A stretch of DNA of 64,000 bases from Drosophila miranda. Taxonomy: Eukaryota; Arthropoda; Insecta; Diptera; Drosophilidae. The position numbers were made by a program, and so were the translations under genes. Under the pieces are notes generated by a model that worked only from the letters and a program-made list of their open reading frames with translations, was not told where the DNA came from and searched no databases. The stretch spans positions 5,208,001 to 5,272,000 of the forward strand of contig NC_046675.1 of assembly GCF_003369915.1 (NCBI RefSeq). The letters run 5' to 3'. This document shows, one piece after another, positions 59,559-64,000 of the stretch. Positions within the stretch are counted from its first letter, which is position 1; each line of letters opens with the position of its first letter.

Positions 59559-60116
59559 ATGCAGGCCAAGGCGTTTATTTGTATCTCTCTGGGATTATTG
59601 GCCACTGTCCAGGCCGCCAGCGATCTAGCCACAGAAGTCAGGCGATGTAAGTACCACTAATTCGTCTCTCAAGTATTCCATGCTCAGAGAATTAACTGAA
59701 ATCATTTCCCAGGCTCTGGCAATAAGCCCTTTCCTCTGGAGGTTCGCGTGGGTGGATGCATCACGCCGCCCTGCAACGTTGTGAAGGGATCCACGCAGCT
59801 GTTCGAGATCGATTTCGCCGTGGACAAGTACATCACAAGCATGAAGGCCATGGTTAAGGCCACTACCTTGGGAATCATCACAGTGCCGTACGAGCTGCCG
59901 CCAGAAGTTGCCGCCGTTTGCCCCAACCTCATGTACGGCGCCTACTGTCCGCTGTATCCAACAGAGGATGTCACCTATTTGTTTTCCTTCCCCATTGGCG
60001 AGTACCCCGAGATTGGGGTGAAGGTGGAGATCTACCTGGTGGATCAGGATGGTGATACATCCACGTGCTTCGTGTGCGACATCAAGGTGGTCAAGGGCAA
60101 CGGTAGCAGCAGCTGA
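59559..60116 (+). CDS. Npc2-family sterol/lipid-binding protein (second of three)
   Basis: Two exons, 59559-59646 (88 nt) and 59713-60116 (404 nt), give 163 residues. Signal peptide MQAKAFICISLGLLATVQA, then ASDLATEVRRC. ML-domain landmarks: GGCITPPCNVVKGS, VPYELPPEVAAVCPNLMYGA, YCPLYPTEDVTY, LVDQDGDTSTCFVCDIKVV. All six expected cysteines are present. The first intron splits the first mature Cys codon (T/GC), exactly as in both neighbours. The second intron of the neighbours is absent, so the exon runs straight through DFAVDKYITSMK. Strong TATA box and a poly(A) signal at 60261. One of the Npc2c/d/e group by location. Confidence 0.93.
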
Positions 60117-60260
60117 ACATTGAGTCGGGAAATCGAGAAAATATTCTTTCATTTATTGGCCTTAAATTCTGTGATATATGTACATTTGCATCTGAAAGCA
60201 AATCCGTTTGGCAAATCAATCCCCCCTTAGCTGCTTACCCGCGAGGTCTCATGAATATTT

Positions 60261-60266
60261 AATAAA
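60261..60266 (+). terminator. AATAAA poly(A) signal of the second Npc2 gene
   Basis: Canonical hexamer 145 nt after the stop at 60116. Confidence 0.65.
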
Positions 60267-60286
60267 ATTTTAAAAGCCCTGCCTTA

Positions 60287-60320
60287 CCCCATACATATTT
60301 ATATGTATTTATGTATGGGG
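60287..60320. repeat. 11-bp inverted repeat beyond the Npc2 poly(A) signal
   Basis: CCCCATACATA (60287-60297) and TATGTATGGGG (60310-60320) are exact reverse complements around a 12-nt AT-rich loop. It begins 21 nt after the poly(A) hexamer. Confidence 0.85.
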
Positions 60321-61795
60321 GGTGTTTGGCATTACCTCTGTACACGATGTGTTTTATTTTCATTGAAAATGTGCCCCAAATGCTGCAGCCAACCAACAAG
60401 GGACACTCGCGTGCTCTTTGATTATAATCTCAACTTTCCATTGGCCATTGCTATCTGGACACACAGCCAATAAAGTGTAAAATTAAGTGGTCGGTAGGCT
60501 ATAATCGAATCAAATATTAATTCGCAAGTCTCTGGCCTGATTACCGCGACACACCTGGTCAGCCAAGGTAAGGTATCCAGGTAGCGGTAACCGCTTTGGC
60601 CCGCAAGAGGAAGAGAAATGTACCGAGCTATCACTGTAGATTTCCCAAAACAAGCGACGAATCACCAAGCTTATCAATTCCCTTTCAATTCAAAATGCAC
60701 TGGAAAAAGTTTTTCGACAATTTATGATTAACTTCCTGGAGCAGATTTTGTAGAATGGATTATAGGTGCACAAATCGTGTAAACAAAGGGAAGATGTATT
60801 CAGATTGAGATCTTTCAAACCTTAAAGTTATAAGAGGAATTTTTAAGAAACTCTCGGAATTCTTTCCTTAAATTGTTGTGCATTTTTCGCCAGATTAGTG
60901 TTCAATTTATTAGTTCCATATACTAATTCAGTATCTCTTGATAAGAATAGTTTTAATGTTTCCGCGTTGGTGAAAATTACGTTCTACGCAAAATCCGATT
61001 CCTCTAACTCTGATAGTCTCCGAAGAGAAGTTGAACAAGAAGATATTTTTGTACTTTATATGGTTCGAAAACGCTTCCTTCTGGCTGTTAAATATATATA
61101 TATTCTAAGTACTCTAAGTATGAAAATATTCTAATCTATGCTATGGCGCCACACAGTAAACTGCCAGTGTAAAAATCATTCGAATAAAAGTTCGAACAAG
61201 TCTAAAGAACAGATCTTTGGAGAAACTTTTAATTACTTTCACGACCTGAGGAGAAGCAAACACTAAGCACAAAAACACTATGCTTTTGCTGCGAAAGATA
61301 AAGCTCTAGAAAAATCACAAATCACCAAAATTAAAGATTAATGCACACACATACATACATACGTATGTACATACATACAGAGAAAGCTAAAAATCATTGA
61401 TTTCATAGTTTCTTGTACTCTAGTTTGGACATATCTTTCGGCCAAAAAAGCGTATTTTTCCTGGAATTTAGACAAGTGTACTTTTGCACCCAACCCAGCT
61501 AAAAGTGTGTGGCAGATAAGAAGAGGCCCACTGTTGACCATATGGGCAATTCGATCAATAAGCTGGCGGTCAATAAGTGATTATCAAATCGCTTTTTATT
61601 GCCCATTCAACCGGTCAAATCCGTGAAATAAATTACTGGTTCTTCGGTGCAAACCGCAACGTCACCGATGACTGTGTTACATCTTATCGAAGAAATGTGT
61701 TAATCGGCTGGTCGATTGCGGCGGGTACACTGGAAACCATGACGTAGTGAGGGTAAACAAACGGCTCTAATCTTTTGGGAATGGAATGGTTTGCC
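60321..61795. other. Intergenic between convergent Npc2 genes
   Basis: AT-rich. Contains a TACATA repeat with a palindromic TACATACGTATGTA near 61350. No gene recognised. Confidence 0.5.
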
Positions 61796-61801
61796 TTTAT
61801 T
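61796..61801 (-). terminator. AATAAA poly(A) signal of the third Npc2 gene
   Basis: Minus-strand hexamer about 68 nt after the stop at 61869. Confidence 0.55.
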
Positions 61802-61868
61802 GACGAAGTAGAAGTAGTTAAATTTCAGTCAGGCCACACGAGTGGTGTCGCGTACTACGACCGTCTGT

Positions 61869-63046
61869 CTATGCCTCCAGTTCGGTTTGGTTGTCGCGCC
61901 AGTCCAGGAGGTATTCCTCCTGGGCTGCCGTCGTTCCCTTGCGGAGCTTGCAGCTGCAGATAAAGCACGTGATGACCTCGGCCTCTGCATCGATGAGCGT
62001 TACGGTTACATCGGCGGTGATCTCCGGGAAACTGGGCTCCACATAGAAGTTGAACTGGTAAGTGACGTCCTCGCCTTTGTCGATGGGACACATGGCACCA
62101 TACATCAAATTTGTGCACACATTGGACACTTCGTCGGGCAGCTCGTATGGCAGATTCATGCCGAACACTTTGGCCGTGGTCTTGGCTGTAATGTTCCTGA
62201 TATTGTTGCTAGCTGGAAATGGATACATTTTAAATAACGTTCAGTGTTTTAGCCAGGCCAAGTACTTACTGCCCAGGAACTGTACTTCCATTATGGCCGT
62301 GGTGCCCTTGTACACGGTGCACGGTGGCTCGTCGCAATCCGCCACTCTGACGCTCAGTGGAAACGGTTTATCCTTGCCTGAAATAATATATGAGGGATGA
62401 GCATAAAAGTAGGCTACATTTTGTGGAAAAAGTCCAAGCGATAAGAGACTCTGATAAGCGGTATCACAACTGGTACTCTCTTGAGTTTCAGTCGCTTCTT
62501 TTTGCGCTATCTGGACGATTCTTGAGTTTTTTTACATATATGAATATGTATTTTTAATTCAACATCTAGATTGTTGGGGACAGCTAAACCCAAAGTCTAG
62601 GACGTAATTCACTAGATGCAGACTAGGAGATGACAGCACCCACATTCATTTAAATTGTTTAACTGAGCAAAAAAGTTGGCTATATTTTGTGGAAAATAGT
62701 TAATAGTTTTACCATTAAACAGGGCTGCAGAGGACTCACTCTCTTCTCTTGAGTTCTTGTGTATCAGTATGGAAGACTCTCTTGAGTTTCTTTCATAAAG
62801 GTATTTGTTTAAAAGCAGTATCAAGTTATCGTCTAGATTGTTGAGGACAGCTAGACCCAAAGTCTAGATTGTGATTCCCTTGATTAAATGGCATAAATAT
62901 ATAACAATAATCTTTGAAACCACTTTTGGATTCTACTACGTCTAAGAAATCCTTTTTTGGTTGTTTAATGAGAACTTACATTGCTTTACATTCGTGGAAT
63001 TCACTGCAGCCGCAAGAAATGCCAGAGCCAAAACAATCCGCAGCAT
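61869..63046 (-). CDS. Npc2-family sterol/lipid-binding protein (third of three)
   Basis: Exons 63046-62980 (67 nt), 62377-62270 (108) and 62212-61869 (344) give 172 residues. Signal peptide MLRIVLALAFLAAAVNS. ML-domain landmarks: KQC, ADCDEPPCTVYKGT, FGMNLPYELPDEVSNVCTNL, MYGAMCPIDKGEDVTYQF and CFICSCKLRKG. The closing CFIC pair is followed by an extra Cys. The C-terminus is longer than in its neighbours (extension AAQEEYLLDWRDNQTELEA). Both introns match those of the first Npc2 gene in position and phase. The first intron is long here (about 600 nt) and holds two similar segments, each with GACTCTCTTGAGTTTC-like sequence. One of the Npc2c/d/e group by location. Confidence 0.92.
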
Positions 63047-63167
63047 ATTTAGATTCGTGGAATTTCCTGTAATCTTTCACTTTGAAAATCTTTGACTGAT
63101 TGTGTCGGTACGATCGCCCGCAGTTGATGGCCGTTAGGGAATGGAACTACTGGGGCAATTGGAGACG

Positions 63168-63175
63168 TTTAAATA
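63168..63175 (-). promoter_or_regulatory. TATTTAAA box of the third Npc2 gene
   Basis: TATTTAAA on the minus strand about 122 nt upstream of the ATG. Weaker than the boxes of the other two genes, and the start site is not defined. Confidence 0.45.
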
Positions 63176-64000
63176 GGCAGACGCTGTGCATGGGGCTTGA
63201 CCGAAACGATGACCAATTGGATGAGGTGAGAGGGTTTATCAAACTCGTTGGGGATTGATACCAGACAGCCACGCAGGTGTTACAAAAGAAAACACAGAAT
63301 GAGCTTGCAGGTGTTGCGCTCTGACGAAGAGCAAATAGGTCTAAATGAAATCAGTAAATAACGTAAATTCGATTGATAAGCCCGGGAGAGCCCAAAACTA
63401 TGGGGCAGAGTTGCCGCCATGTGGCGCAAACATCCGGCAAACAAATCAGAATCTATAAGTTATATTATATGCTTTTCGGCAGACTTTGATGTAGAAATTG
63501 AGTTGAAGGTATATGTGCTATATATCGGTATATAATGGTATATTTCGTCAATTTTATCAATCTATTAAATATCCTTTTCACTTTTCCCTTTCAAACAATT
63601 TGTATTTGGCGCGCACCTCTCGTTTCCATTCGATAGTATCGATAGCCGTTTCATATCGGTGGCAACATTGAATTGGTATGGGCGAAAAAGTACTAGCAAC
63701 ATTTCATCGAAAAATGAGCAACATTCCGCATACCCTGGAGAAAAGGATGGTATAGAGTAAGGGATATGTTTGTAATCTCAGGCTCCAATGAATGCAGAAA
63801 CTTATCTTTCTCTGTTTTAAAGTTATTTCAACGATATTTTACAGTGTGTGGTCTTCTTACAGAGACCAAGAGAAGGTATTAATCAGCTTGGAAAACAGAA
63901 TGTTGATGTCAATTCAAGGAAATAGGGTATAAATATGTCTAACCTCATAGCGGATACCTGTTGACCAGCAACAATGAACATCAAAATCCATACCCTCTTT
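63176..64000. other. Right edge of the window
   Basis: No gene recognised. A GTATCGATAGCCG motif near 63634-63648 (BEAF/DREF-type sequence) and TCGGTGGCAACATTG could mark a housekeeping promoter, perhaps of a gene beyond the window. GCCATGTGGCGC at 63418-63429 resembles a fly CTCF core. Confidence 0.35.

Overview
The window is animal nuclear DNA from a Drosophila, probably Sophophora and perhaps the obscura group (the species is an inference from protein divergence). Short GT-AG introns, (CT)n/(CA)n/TATG microsatellites and DINE-1-like Helentron fragments all fit. Gene content and order match what I recall of D. melanogaster polytene region 85F on chromosome 3R (Muller element E): Fmr1, then the mir-34/mir-277/mir-317 cluster, a nerfin zinc-finger gene, and a trio of Npc2 genes.

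Layout. (1) 1-6.5 kb, plus strand: Fmr1 lacking only its first coding exon, with nine coding exons and a long A-rich 3'UTR. (2) 7.1-17.7 kb, minus strand: the mir-317, mir-277 and mir-34 hairpins, transcribed toward the Fmr1 3' end and presumably from one long primary transcript. (3) 20.5-21.2 kb, plus strand: a lone three-exon gene for a secreted DUF1091 (DM8) protein. (4) 21.2-36.6 kb: about 15 kb with no recognisable gene, holding simple repeats, CT-rich blocks, a perfect 26-bp fold-back and a three-copy 30-bp tandem repeat. (5) 36.6-39.0 kb, minus strand: a nerfin/INSM1-type zinc-finger gene, probably nerfin-2, with a large candidate upstream regulatory region. (6) 42.8-48.4 kb, minus strand: a tandem DUF1091 array of four intact 183-codon genes and one decayed chimeric copy, with DINE-1-like fragments in the spacers. 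(7) 51.1-52.6 kb, minus strand: two divergent two-exon genes I assign to the same family. (8) 53.4-63.1 kb: three Npc2 (ML-domain) genes in -, +, - orientation, each with a TATA-like box and a poly(A) signal.

Two themes stand out. The left half is conserved neural and regulatory content: translational repression by Fmr1, the miR-34/277/317 cluster and a neuronal-precursor zinc-finger factor. The right half is a rapidly evolving set of small secreted proteins: DUF1091 (the family related to CheB proteins, which have been linked to the GM2-activator/ML fold) beside Npc2 genes, suggesting a local concentration of lipid-carrier-like genes. Exon boundaries were set by hand from splice consensus, reading-frame continuity and comparison between paralogues. 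Reported exon sums divide by three in every intact gene.
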